Part shown: positions 1-6,666 of the stretch, piece after piece
Layout of the letters: each line of letters opens with the position of its first letter
Position numbering within the stretch: the stretch's first letter is position 1
NCBI GenBank assembly: GCA_021202245.1
Contig: JAJQDK010000007.1
Location: 1-10,151 of the forward strand
Length of the DNA stretch: 10,151 nucleotides
Origin: Clostridiales bacterium
GTDB lineage: Bacteria > Bacillota > Clostridia > Oscillospirales > Acutalibacteraceae
Direction of reading: 5' to 3'
Program-made: the position numbers and the translations under genes
Notes under the pieces: model-generated
What the model saw: only the letters and a program-made list of their open reading frames with translations
Told to the model about the DNA's origin: nothing
Database searches by the model: none

Positions 1-32
1 GTAGATGTTTATATAGTTTCAGTATAAAAATC

Positions 33-68
33 AAAAAATGGCGGCATCCTTTTAGGATTGCCGTCATT
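33..68 (-). terminator. Intrinsic terminator after glnS
   Basis: Read on the minus strand, an imperfect hairpin begins about 28 bases after the glnS stop. The arms AATG/CATT, CGGC/GCCG and ATCC/GGAT are stacked with one mismatch and one bulged A around a short A-rich loop, and a run of six T follows. This is a standard Rho-independent terminator and marks the end of the gltX-glnS transcript. Confidence 0.85.
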
Positions 69-96
69 TTTGCGTTAAATTAGTTAAATTAAAATA

Positions 97-1791
97 TTAC
101 TTCTTTTTAAATCCGTCTTTCAGGCTTACGCTGCGGTTAAACACAAGGTGTTCGGGTGTGCTGTCCTTGTTGTCAACGCAGAAATAGCCCAGACGCATAA
201 ACTGGAAATTTTTAGGAGCAGCTGCGCCTGCGAGATTTTTTTCAGCCTTGCAGTTTTGCAGCACCTCAAGGGAGCCGGGGTTGATATAATCAATAAAGCT
301 TCCCTCTCCCGATTCGGGGTCGGGCACCGTAAAGAGGTTGTCATACAGCCTGACCTCGGCATCGGCGCAGTTGTTTGCGTCAACCCAATGGATAGTACCT
401 CTCACTTTTCTGCCGTCGGGTGTGTTGCCGCCCCTGGTTTCAGGGTCATATTCGGCATAGACCTCAACCACATTTCCGTTTTCGTCTTTTTTACAGCCCG
501 TACATTTAACGATGTAGGTTGATTTCAGCCTGACCTCGTTTCCGGGATAAAAGCGCTGGTACTTTTTAATCGGCACCTCCATAAAGTCGTCCGCTTCAAT
601 GTATGATTCACGTGAAAACGTAACCGTGCGTGTGCCGTCCTCGGGACGGTTAGGGTTATTTTCAACCTCAAATTCCTCGGTTTTTCCCTCGGGATAATTG
701 GTGAGTATCAGCTTAATCGGGCGCAGAACGCACATTGCTCGCTGTGCGCTCTCGTTTAGGTCGTCGCGCAGGCAATGCTCCAAAAAGCTGTAGTCAACGA
801 TTGAATTTACCTTTGATGCGCCGATTTGCTCCACAAAGCTTCTTATTGACTTGGGCGTGTAGCCGCGGCGCCTGAGTCCGCAGAGAGTGGGCATTCTGGG
901 GTCGTCCCATCCGCTGACGTAGTCCTCCTCCACAAGCTGACGGAGCTTTCTCTTGGACATAACAGTGTTGTTGATGCCCAAACGAGCAAACTCTATCTGA
1001 CGCGGCTTGCACGGAGTGGAAATATTGTCAATTACCCAATCGTAAAGAGGGCGGTGCACCTCAAATTCAAGCGTGCAAAGGCTGTGAGTAATGCCCTCTA
1101 TTGCATCCTCGATAGGATGCGCAAAGTCGTACATAGGATATATGCACCACTTGTCGCCGGTGCGGTGGTGCGTGAGTCGGTTAATTCTGTAAATAACCGG
1201 GTCGCGCATATTAAAATTGCCCGAGGCAAGGTCGATTTTGGCGCGGAGGGTCATTTTGCCGTCCTCAAATTCGCCGTTTTTCATACGCTCAAACAATTCA
1301 AGGCTTTCCTCAATCGGGCGGTTGCGATACGGGCTTTTTGCAGGGGTTTGCGTGTCGCCCCTGTATTCCCTCATCTGCTCGGGCGTCAGCTCACAGACAT
1401 AGGCAAGCCCCTTTTTAATCAGCTCTACGGCGTATTCGTACATTTGCTCAAAATAATCGGAGGCGTAGAAAAATCTGTCATCCCAATCAAAGCCGAGCCA
1501 ATTTATATCCTCCTTGATTGCATCAACGTACTCCACATCCTCCTTGGTGGGGTTGGTATCGTCCATTCTGAGGTTGCAGACGCCGCCGAACCTTTCCGCC
1601 GTGCCGAAGTCCACGCAGATGGCCTTGGCGTGACCAATGTGCAGATAGCCGTTGGGCTCCGGAGGAAAACGTGTGTGTACCCTTTTGCCCTCGTAATCTC
1701 CGCCCTCGGCTGTATCCTCCGCAACAAATTCATAAATAAAATTGCCCTGAACAGCCTCGTCGTTTTTTATATTTTTAACTGTATCCGACAT
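97..1791 (-). CDS. glnS: Glutaminyl-tRNA synthetase (GlnRS)
   Basis: This class I aminoacyl-tRNA synthetase charges tRNA-Gln with glutamine in the cytoplasm, using ATP. The protein has 564 residues, close to the roughly 550 usual for bacterial GlnRS. The Rossmann-fold catalytic domain begins near residue 38 and contains FPPEPNGYLHIGHAK, with the HIGH motif at 51-54. The KMSKS-type loop is VMSKR at 277-281. The FPPEPNG form of the first motif separates GlnRS from bacterial GluRS, which has YAPSPTG. Residues from about 340 to 555 match the two beta-barrel anticodon-binding domains. No fused YqeY-like tail is present. The ATG at 1791 is preceded by GGAAGGA with 8 bases of spacing. The gene starts only 32 bases after the gltX stop with no terminator between, so the two are co-transcribed. 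GlnRS is patchy in Firmicutes and is generally regarded there as horizontally acquired; that origin is family knowledge, not something seen here. Confidence 0.97.
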   Translation of the reverse strand: MSDTVKNIKNDEAVQGNFIYEFVAEDTAEGGDYEGKRVHTRFPPEPNGYLHIGHAKAICVDFGTAERFGGVCNLRMDDTNPTKEDVEYVDAIKEDINWLGFDWDDRFFYASDYFEQMYEYAVELIKKGLAYVCELTPEQMREYRGDTQTPAKSPYRNRPIEESLELFERMKNGEFEDGKMTLRAKIDLASGNFNMRDPVIYRINRLTHHRTGDKWCIYPMYDFAHPIEDAIEGITHSLCTLEFEVHRPLYDWVIDNISTPCKPRQIEFARLGINNTVMSKRKLRQLVEEDYVSGWDDPRMPTLCGLRRRGYTPKSIRSFVEQIGASKVNSIVDYSFLEHCLRDDLNESAQRAMCVLRPIKLILTNYPEGKTEEFEVENNPNRPEDGTRTVTFSRESYIEADDFMEVPIKKYQRFYPGNEVRLKSTYIVKCTGCKKDENGNVVEVYAEYDPETRGGNTPDGRKVRGTIHWVDANNCADAEVRLYDNLFTVPDPESGEGSFIDYINPGSLEVLQNCKAEKNLAGAAAPKNFQFMRLGYFCVDNKDSTPEHLVFNRSVSLKDGFKKK

Positions 1792-1823
1792 AGTTTTTAT
1801 CCTTCCGCAATGTATTTCAAAGT

Positions 1824-3284
1824 TTATTCCGCTAAAATTTCAAGTCCCTTTTCAAGTCGGGCAAGGGATTCCTCTCTGCCGAGAATGTCAAGAATTTCAA
1901 CCGCTCCGCCCGGAGTTACGGTCTTGCCGGCAGCGGCAATTCTCACCGGCCACATAACCGTACCGTTTTTAAGCTCCTTTTCCTTTGCCATATCAATCAG
2001 GCAGTCGTGGATTGCCTCGCTGCTCCACTGCGGCATAGCCTTGAGCCTTTCATATGCTTCCTTGAGAACAACAGGCGAATTTTCAAGAGTGGTCTTGCTC
2101 TTTTTGTTTACGAACAAATTCTTGCCGTATTCCGGAAGCTCTGCAAAAAAGTCAAGCATTTCCGGAATTTGCGTGAGCTGTGTTGTGCGTTTTTGCAGTA
2201 TTGCCGCAAGCTTTTCGTAAGGCATTTCCCTGTCGCCGAACACCTTTTTGTAGTACGGCAGAGCAGCTTCGGTAAACTCCTCCTCGGTCATAGCCTTGAT
2301 ATATTCTCCGTTGAACCACGACAGCTTGTCATAGTCAAAAACGGCGGGCGACTTGCTTATGTCGCTGATATCAAATTCCTTTTCAAGCTCGGATATTGAA
2401 AACATTTCACGATTGTCCTTGGGGCACCAGCCCAAAAGAGCAATATAGTTGATAATTGCCTGAGGAAGATAACCGTCGTCAATCAAGTCGTAAAAGCCTG
2501 TTGCGCCGTGGCGTTTGGACAGCTTGGAAACATTGCCGTCCTCGTCCTTGCCCATAATAAGAGGCAAATGAATATATGTGGGAATGTCCCAGCCGAAAGC
2601 CTCGTAGAGCAGGTTGTATTTGGGCGTTGAGCTTAGATATTCGCTTCCCCTGACAACGTGGGTAATGCCCATAGTGTGGTCGTCAATTACATTTGCAAAA
2701 TTGTAGGTCGGATATCCGTCGGTTTTTATCAGAATCTGATCCTGCAATTCGGAATTGTCAACCGTGATTTCCCCGAAAACGGCATCATTAAAGGTTGTGC
2801 TGCCTTCTGTCGGCATTTTCTGACGGATTACATACGGAGTCCCCTCTGCAAGCAGTCTGTCGATTTCCTCCTGCGGAAGATCACGGCAATGCCTGTCATA
2901 TCCGCCGCCTGCGCTTTCGTTCTGAAGCTTTTCAAGGCGCTCCTTTGAACAGAAGCAGCGGTAAGCCTTGCCCTCCTTGATGAGCTGCTCGGCATAGGGC
3001 AGGTACATATCCTTTCGTTCCGACTGCGCATAGGGACCGAAGCTGCCGCCGACATCGGGACCTTCGTCGTGCTTTAATCCCGCAAGCCTGAGCGTGTCGT
3101 ATATAACATCCACCGCACCGTCAACAAGTCGTTCCCGATCGGTATCCTCAATTCTCAAAATAAATTTTCCATTTTGCGATTTTGCCACAAGATACTCATA
3201 AAGCGCCGTGCGCAGATTGCCCACGTGCATAAAGCCCGTAGGGCTCGGAGCGTATCTTGTGCGGACGGTTTTTTCAGCCATCAT
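1824..3284 (-). CDS. gltX: Glutamyl-tRNA synthetase (GluRS)
   Basis: This enzyme charges tRNA-Glu with glutamate in the cytoplasm. Counted from the ATG at 3284 the protein has 486 residues, normal for bacterial GluRS. The N-terminus carries YAPSPTGFMHVGNLRTA, with HVGN as the HIGH-type motif at 20-23. KLSKR at 254-258 is the KMSKS loop. Between them, C110, C112, Y129 and C133 form a CxC...Yx3C pattern that fits the zinc site of some GluRS and Glu-Q-RS enzymes. The C-terminal half matches the alpha-helical anticodon-binding domain. The reading frame stays open up to a TTG at 3344, but that codon lies inside the -35 box of the promoter at 3316-3344. GGGAG at 3292-3296 sits 7 bases before the ATG at 3284, so that start is preferred; the adjacent ATG at 3281 is an alternative. 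glnS follows 32 bases downstream. With GlnRS present, this GluRS is probably the discriminating type, but I could not read that from residues. Confidence 0.97.
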   Translation of the reverse strand: MMAEKTVRTRYAPSPTGFMHVGNLRTALYEYLVAKSQNGKFILRIEDTDRERLVDGAVDVIYDTLRLAGLKHDEGPDVGGSFGPYAQSERKDMYLPYAEQLIKEGKAYRCFCSKERLEKLQNESAGGGYDRHCRDLPQEEIDRLLAEGTPYVIRQKMPTEGSTTFNDAVFGEITVDNSELQDQILIKTDGYPTYNFANVIDDHTMGITHVVRGSEYLSSTPKYNLLYEAFGWDIPTYIHLPLIMGKDEDGNVSKLSKRHGATGFYDLIDDGYLPQAIINYIALLGWCPKDNREMFSISELEKEFDISDISKSPAVFDYDKLSWFNGEYIKAMTEEEFTEAALPYYKKVFGDREMPYEKLAAILQKRTTQLTQIPEMLDFFAELPEYGKNLFVNKKSKTTLENSPVVLKEAYERLKAMPQWSSEAIHDCLIDMAKEKELKNGTVMWPVRIAAAGKTVTPGGAVEILDILGREESLARLEKGLEILAE

Positions 3285-3291
3285 ATCCACT

Positions 3292-3296
3292 CTCCC
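3292..3296 (-). promoter_or_regulatory. Ribosome-binding site that sets the gltX start
   Basis: GGGAG on the minus strand lies 7 bases before the ATG at 3284. It supports initiation there and not at the in-frame TTG 60 bases upstream. Confidence 0.75.
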
Positions 3297-3315
3297 AAAA
3301 ATGATATATAGATAT

Positions 3316-3344
3316 AGTATACCATATACGGCGGTGGATTTCAA
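3316..3344 (-). promoter_or_regulatory. Sigma-A type promoter of the gltX-glnS operon
   Basis: On the minus strand TTGAAA (3339-3344) is followed by a 17-base spacer and TATACT (3316-3321). Both boxes match the housekeeping consensus at five of six positions, and the spacing is ideal. Transcription should begin near 3309, leaving a leader of about 25 bases before the gltX ATG at 3284. No T-box element or attenuator fits in so short a leader, so tRNA-responsive control is unlikely. Confidence 0.85.
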
Positions 3345-3422
3345 TTTTTATTTTACTTTATGCGGTTATCGTTTCTCAGGGCTTCCGGAGAAAATCGGCT
3401 GCCTGCCCCAACGCAGAATAAA

Positions 3423-3451
3423 GGCTCCCGCTTCCGTATTCGGCGGGAGCC
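3423..3451 (-). terminator. Intrinsic terminator after hydG
   Basis: A perfect 9-bp GC-rich stem (GGCTCCCGC / GCGGGAGCC) with an 11-base loop begins 22 bases after the hydG stop. The minus-strand tail is only TTTATTC, a weak U-tract. On the plus strand CTTTG follows, so any bidirectional activity would be poor. The hairpin separates the hydrogenase maturation operon from the gltX promoter. Confidence 0.8.
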
Positions 3452-3473
3452 TTTGCGGCTTGGATTAAATAGG

Positions 3474-4901
3474 TTAAAAGCGGAAATCACGCTTGTTGTT
3501 GTTTGCAATGTCGGCAATATGCTCTCTTGCGATTTTTCTCACCTTTTCGTTGGGGATTTTTTCAAGCTCCTTTTCAATCAGCGCGTCGCCGATTTTGTGC
3601 GTTTCGGGGCTTGAGTAATCCATAAGATACTCCTTTAACGTCATAAGTGCGTTGGGATGACAGCAGTTCTGAATTTGACCGCTCTTGCAAAGCGACATAA
3701 AACGGTCGCCCGTTCTGCCCTCACGGTAACAGGCAGTGCAGAATGACGGAATATAGCCCTGCTCCATAAGCCACTTTACAACCTCGTCAAGGCTCCTTTG
3801 GTCGGAAACATCAAACTGAGCCGAATTATCGTCTTCCTCCTCAGGCTCCACATATCCTCCCACGCTCGTGCGTGAGCCGCCGCTTATCTGCGAAATGCCG
3901 AGCTGGAGAACTCTTTCACGAACCTTCTGACTTTCTCTGGTTGAAATAATCATACCCGTGTACGGCACGGCTATGCGGATAACGGCGACGATTTTTTCAA
4001 AGGTTTCATCATCAATTCCGTTGTCAAAGGTATCGGGATCAATATCGTCAGCACGGCGGATACGGGGAACACTGATTGTGTGGGGACCTACTCCGTGGAC
4101 GGCTTCAAGATGCTCTGCGTGCATAAGTATGCCTGCAAGCTCGTAGCGGTAAAGCTCAAGACCGAACAAAACGCCGATTCCCACATCGTCAATGCCGCCC
4201 TCCATAGCTCTGTCCATAGCCTCGGTGTGATAGTCGTAATTGTGCTTGGGACCCGTCGGATGAAGCTTTTCGTAGCTTTCCTTATTGTAGGTTTCCTGAA
4301 ACAGTATGTATGTGCCGATACCCGCATCCTTAAGCTTGCGGTAGTTCTCTACGGTGGTTGCCGCAATGTTCACGTTCACCCTGCGGATTGCGCCGTTTTT
4401 GTGCTTGATTGAGTAAATGGTGTCTATACATTCAAGAATATACTCAATCGGATTGTTGACCGGATCCTCTCCCGACTCAATGGCAAGGCGCTTGTGGCCC
4501 ATATCCTGGAGTGCGATAACCTCCTGCCTTACCTCGTCCTGAGTGAGCTTTTTGCGGCATATGTGCTTGTTTTTTGCGTGATAGGGGCAGTAAACGCAGC
4601 CGTTCACGCAGTAGTTTGAAAGATAGAGCGGAGCAAACATAACGATTCTGTCGCCGTAAAAATCTTTTTTTATCTGCTGCGCAAGCGCATAAATTTCTTC
4701 CAGCTTTTCGGGATTTTCGCAAGCCAAAAGCACGCTTGCCTCCCTGTGGTCAAGTCCCTTTCTGAGCTTGGCTTTCTCGATAATCTTATCAATCAGCTCA
4801 ATGTTGTCCTTGTTTTTGTCTGCATATTCAAGTGAAGCTTTTATCTCCTCACCGTTGATAAATTCTTCCGCCTTGAGCGAGTGCTTGTCATACTTGTACA
4901 T
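3474..4901 (-). CDS. hydG: [FeFe]-hydrogenase maturase HydG, radical-SAM tyrosine lyase
   Basis: HydG splits tyrosine into p-cresol, CO and cyanide, and builds the Fe(CO)2(CN) unit used for the H-cluster. The protein has 475 residues, typical of the family. The radical-SAM cluster motif is C98-VNG-C102-VY-C105 (CxxxCxxC) in a TIM-barrel domain. The auxiliary iron-sulfur cluster motif near the C-terminus, CX2CX22C, is present as C388, C391 and C414, with an extra adjacent C413. That C-terminal motif separates HydG from the related thiamine enzyme ThiH, whose C-terminal region lacks it. Family blocks such as SGEDPVNNPIEYILECIDTI and GGSRTSVGGY are intact. The start at ATG 4901 has an AAAGGA ribosome site about 10 bases upstream. 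The gene lies 65 bases after hydE on the same strand, with no terminator between them, and ends just before the hairpin at 3423-3451. All metal-binding residues are present, so it should be active. Confidence 0.97.
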   Translation of the reverse strand: MYKYDKHSLKAEEFINGEEIKASLEYADKNKDNIELIDKIIEKAKLRKGLDHREASVLLACENPEKLEEIYALAQQIKKDFYGDRIVMFAPLYLSNYCVNGCVYCPYHAKNKHICRKKLTQDEVRQEVIALQDMGHKRLAIESGEDPVNNPIEYILECIDTIYSIKHKNGAIRRVNVNIAATTVENYRKLKDAGIGTYILFQETYNKESYEKLHPTGPKHNYDYHTEAMDRAMEGGIDDVGIGVLFGLELYRYELAGILMHAEHLEAVHGVGPHTISVPRIRRADDIDPDTFDNGIDDETFEKIVAVIRIAVPYTGMIISTRESQKVRERVLQLGISQISGGSRTSVGGYVEPEEEDDNSAQFDVSDQRSLDEVVKWLMEQGYIPSFCTACYREGRTGDRFMSLCKSGQIQNCCHPNALMTLKEYLMDYSSPETHKIGDALIEKELEKIPNEKVRKIAREHIADIANNNKRDFRF

Positions 4902-4966
4902 CTTCTGTTTTCCTTTCGTTTTCGGTACGGCTGCCGCCCTGCCGATTTTTTATTTAAATTTTTATT

Positions 4967-6022
4967 TTAACTTTCCCTGTAATCTCCCCGATCGGTGACT
5001 ATTCGATAGCCCACCGATTTCATCCTGTTTGACAGGCATTTTATACATTCCGCCGCCTCGTCACCCGTGCAGATTTTGTTGTCATACAGCGAATAATCCG
5101 CCCTGTGTTCAATCGGGGAAAGGTTGGGCATCACAACATTTGCGCCGTGCAAAATTCCCTTTTCACGTCCCTTGCCGTCCGCTGTGCCGAGCGCCGTTGT
5201 GGCAGGCAAAAGCACATCGGGGAGCATAAGGCGGATGACGGAAAGAAGTATCAGGCACAGCCTTACTTCTCCGCTTTTTTCATCTTTAAATATTGTATCC
5301 CTGTGCGAAATAAACGGCCCTATACCGCACATCTGCGGCTTCAGCTCGGCAATAAAAAGCAAATCCCGGGCAAGCGTTTCATAGGTCTGGAACGGTGAGC
5401 CGACCATAAAGCCTGCGCCCGTCTGGTAGCCGATTCGTTTAAGCTCAAACAAGCATTTTTTGCGGTTTTCAAGCGACATATCGGGCGGATGAAGCTTTTT
5501 GTAATGCTCGCCGTCAGCGGTTTCGTGCCGCAAAAGGTACCTGTCGGCGCCTGCGTCAAAAAGCCTTTCATAGCTTTCCGTCCCACGCTCTCCGAGAGAT
5601 AGGGTGACGGCGCAGTCAGGATAAGCCTGCTTAATACTTTTAATTATGCCGCACATAACCTCGTCGGTGAAAAATGCGTCCTCGCCTCCCTGAAGCACAA
5701 AGGTGCGAAATCCGAGCTTGTGCCCCTTTTCGCAGCAGGACAATATCTGCTCTTCCGTGAGCCGGTAGCGAACGGCATTTTTATTTGAACGTCTGATTCC
5801 GCAGTAATAGCAGTCGTTTTTGCAAATGCTTGAAATTTCTATCAGCCCTCTGATATACACCCTGTTGCCGAAGTGTTCCAGAGCGGTTTTCTGCGCTTTT
5901 TTGCGGAGAATTTCCGCCTCCTCGTCCGTTATGCTCTTCAGCAGCCGAGCAAGCTCTTCCTCCGAAGCCGTGTGAACGGATTCAATTTTTTCTATAATTT
6001 TAAGGTTTTCGGAATTTTTCAT
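4967..6022 (-). CDS. hydE: [FeFe]-hydrogenase maturase HydE, radical-SAM
   Basis: HydE acts after HydG in the accepted pathway, processing its Fe-CO-CN-cysteine product toward the 2Fe subcluster that is delivered through HydF. The protein has 351 residues, as expected. The radical-SAM motif is C67-KND-C71-YY-C74 (CxxxCxxC). A second cysteine set at C318, C326 and C329 (Cx7CxxC) matches the optional surface [2Fe-2S] site known from Thermotoga HydE. The segment around GYQTGAGFMVGSPFQT (198-213) is strongly HydE-like; the related PylB and BioB lines differ there. The start at ATG 6022 lies 6 bases after the stop of the TM1266-type gene, in the same reading frame, and no good Shine-Dalgarno sequence precedes it. 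Translation is therefore probably coupled to the upstream gene. hydG follows after 65 bases. Confidence 0.96.
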   Translation of the reverse strand: MKNSENLKIIEKIESVHTASEEELARLLKSITDEEAEILRKKAQKTALEHFGNRVYIRGLIEISSICKNDCYYCGIRRSNKNAVRYRLTEEQILSCCEKGHKLGFRTFVLQGGEDAFFTDEVMCGIIKSIKQAYPDCAVTLSLGERGTESYERLFDAGADRYLLRHETADGEHYKKLHPPDMSLENRKKCLFELKRIGYQTGAGFMVGSPFQTYETLARDLLFIAELKPQMCGIGPFISHRDTIFKDEKSGEVRLCLILLSVIRLMLPDVLLPATTALGTADGKGREKGILHGANVVMPNLSPIEHRADYSLYDNKICTGDEAAECIKCLSNRMKSVGYRIVTDRGDYRES

Positions 6023-6028
6023 ATAACA

Positions 6029-6292
6029 TCACTTTTTGGAATAAGCCGTTTTCACCGTCACACCGTCAAGCCTGCCGAGCCTTCCGGAAACGGCGCTTAT
6101 TACATTCAGCTCCGCATCAATCACAACACTGATTATGCTTATATTCTTTTGCCTGTAGGGTATGCCCATTCTGCCGATAATGCAATCCGATGCAGAATGA
6201 AGAATATCGTTTATCTGCGCTACGGCATCGGGATTTTCTACAATTACACTGATAACCGCAACACGGGATTCCGTTTGTTTTATGTTTTCCAT
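6029..6292 (-). CDS. TM1266-family putative iron-only hydrogenase system regulator
   Basis: This 87-residue protein matches the small TM1266 family, which is found almost only beside [FeFe]-hydrogenase maturation genes. It has a ferredoxin-like fold related to ACT domains and the NikR C-terminal domain. Visible family features are the opening strand RVAVISVIVEN, the central IIGRMGIPYRQKNISIISVV segment and the closing GRLGRLDGVTVKTAYSK. The family is annotated as a putative regulator, but its ligand and target are not established as far as I know. It has no DNA-binding domain of its own. A perfect AGGAGG at 6297-6302 precedes the ATG by 4 bases, the strongest ribosome site in the operon. hydE begins 6 bases after its TGA stop in the same frame. 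It is the first gene after the structured RNA and leader at 6293-6623. Confidence 0.92.
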   Translation of the reverse strand: MENIKQTESRVAVISVIVENPDAVAQINDILHSASDCIIGRMGIPYRQKNISIISVVIDAELNVISAVSGRLGRLDGVTVKTAYSKK

Positions 6293-6389
6293 ATATCCTC
6301 CTGTTGTAAAATTCTTGTGCGGCGCTGCGCTTCAAGCGACGGCAGACGATAAAGCTTCGCCGTTGTTTTGCGCATCTATCCGAAGGAGA

Positions 6390-6428
6390 GTCGGCTGAAA
6401 TACGACTTTCCGGTTCCGTCAGTCCGAC
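6390..6428. promoter_or_regulatory. Long inverted repeat in the leader of the hydrogenase maturation operon
   Basis: GTCGGCTGA (6390-6398) and TCAGTCCGAC (6419-6428) are inverted copies that pair over 9 bp with one bulged base, around a 20-base centre containing CCGGTTCCG. The repeat lies about 100 bases before the TM1266-type start and 23 bases beyond the terminator U-tract. It could be an operator or an RNA hairpin in the 5' leader. No U-run follows, so it is not a terminator. Function is unassigned. Confidence 0.4.
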
Positions 6429-6451
6429 CGTTTAAGCTATTATCGGCAAAC

Positions 6452-6478
6452 AAAAAAAGCGGTGCCGAAAGACACCGC
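6452..6478 (-). terminator. Intrinsic terminator of the structured RNA
   Basis: On the minus strand GCGGTGTC / GGCACCGC forms an 8-bp stem with one G-U pair and a TTTC loop, followed directly by seven T (6452-6458). Its left arm and loop overlap the sequence that closes the RNA's own end stem, so the end stem and the terminator hairpin cannot form together. Confidence 0.9.
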
Positions 6479-6623
6479 CGCAAAGCAGGGCAGCTGCGCC
6501 CTGCAAATTCAATAACCTTATAACCTGTTCGCCGAGGAGCTGACGCTCCTGAGGCGAGGTTGACTCTTCGCAGCCAATCATAAGCGAGCTTACATCGGCT
6601 CCGAGTTAAAAGCGTTGTCTTTC
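6459..6623 (-). ncRNA. ssrS: Structured RNA, probable 6S RNA
   Basis: The stretch between the TPM gene and the hydrogenase operon has no credible reading frame but strong RNA structure. The 5' end GAAAGACA pairs perfectly with TGTCTTTC at 6467-6474, and CGC with GCG continues the stem, making a long closing stem across about 157 nt. Inside are AGCCGAT/ATTGGCT (extended by GTAAG/CTTAT), a long hairpin AACCT-CGCC-AGGAGC / GCTCCT-GGCG-AGGTT, and GCAGGGC/GCCCTGC. CTGCGAA can also pair with TTTGCAG to give a rod with a central bubble, the 6S layout. The 3' closing sequence TGCGGCGGTGTC resembles the end of E. coli 6S, and AGCCGAT also occurs in its 5' half. 6S binds sigma-70-type RNA polymerase and dampens transcription. 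The alternative is a riboswitch-like leader for the hydrogenase operon, because the closing stem and terminator exclude each other. Assignment is by eye from memory. Confidence 0.6.
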
Positions 6624-6626
6624 ATC

Positions 6627-6654
6627 TCAATAAAATTTCAATGTCAGAAAACAA
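6627..6654 (-). promoter_or_regulatory. Candidate promoter of the structured RNA
   Basis: On the minus strand TTGTTT (6649-6654), a 16-base spacer and TATTGA (6627-6632) would place the start near 6620-6623, exactly where the 5' arm of the RNA's closing stem begins. The boxes match consensus only moderately. The -35 box overlaps a weak AT-rich palindrome (AAAACA/TGTTTT, 6648-6665) directly after the TPM stop codon. Confidence 0.45.
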
Positions 6655-6666
6655 TATTTTGTTTTA

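Noticed and set aside
8..34. Possible promoter leaving the window on the minus strand (TTGATT, 15 bases, TATAAA)
   Set aside because: The spacing is short, the -35 box overlaps the glnS terminator tail, and the gene it would serve is outside the window.
1054..2220. A 388-codon plus-strand open frame across the glnS/gltX junction
   Set aside because: It lies antisense to two certain synthetase genes. Its translation has no recognisable domain and it has no ribosome site. It is a mirror of codon bias in the real genes.
4902..4966. Possible separate promoter for hydG in the AT-rich gap after hydE
   Set aside because: The sequence is rich in A and T but has no paired -35 and -10 boxes at usable spacing. 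Co-transcription with hydE is simpler.
5873..6352. A 159-codon plus-strand open frame over the start of hydE and the TM1266-type gene
   Set aside because: It is antisense to two well-supported genes in one operon and shows no domain features.
6459..6623. tmRNA, RNase P RNA, SRP RNA or T-box leader
   Set aside because: It is too short for tmRNA or RNase P. The SRP tetraloop region (CAGG...GGAAGCAG) is absent. There is no T-box AGGGTGGNACCGCG sequence.
6648..6665. AAAACA/TGTTTT palindrome as a terminator for the TPM gene
   Set aside because: The stem is only 6 A/T-rich pairs and is too weak. The first strong terminator downstream is the one at 6452-6478.
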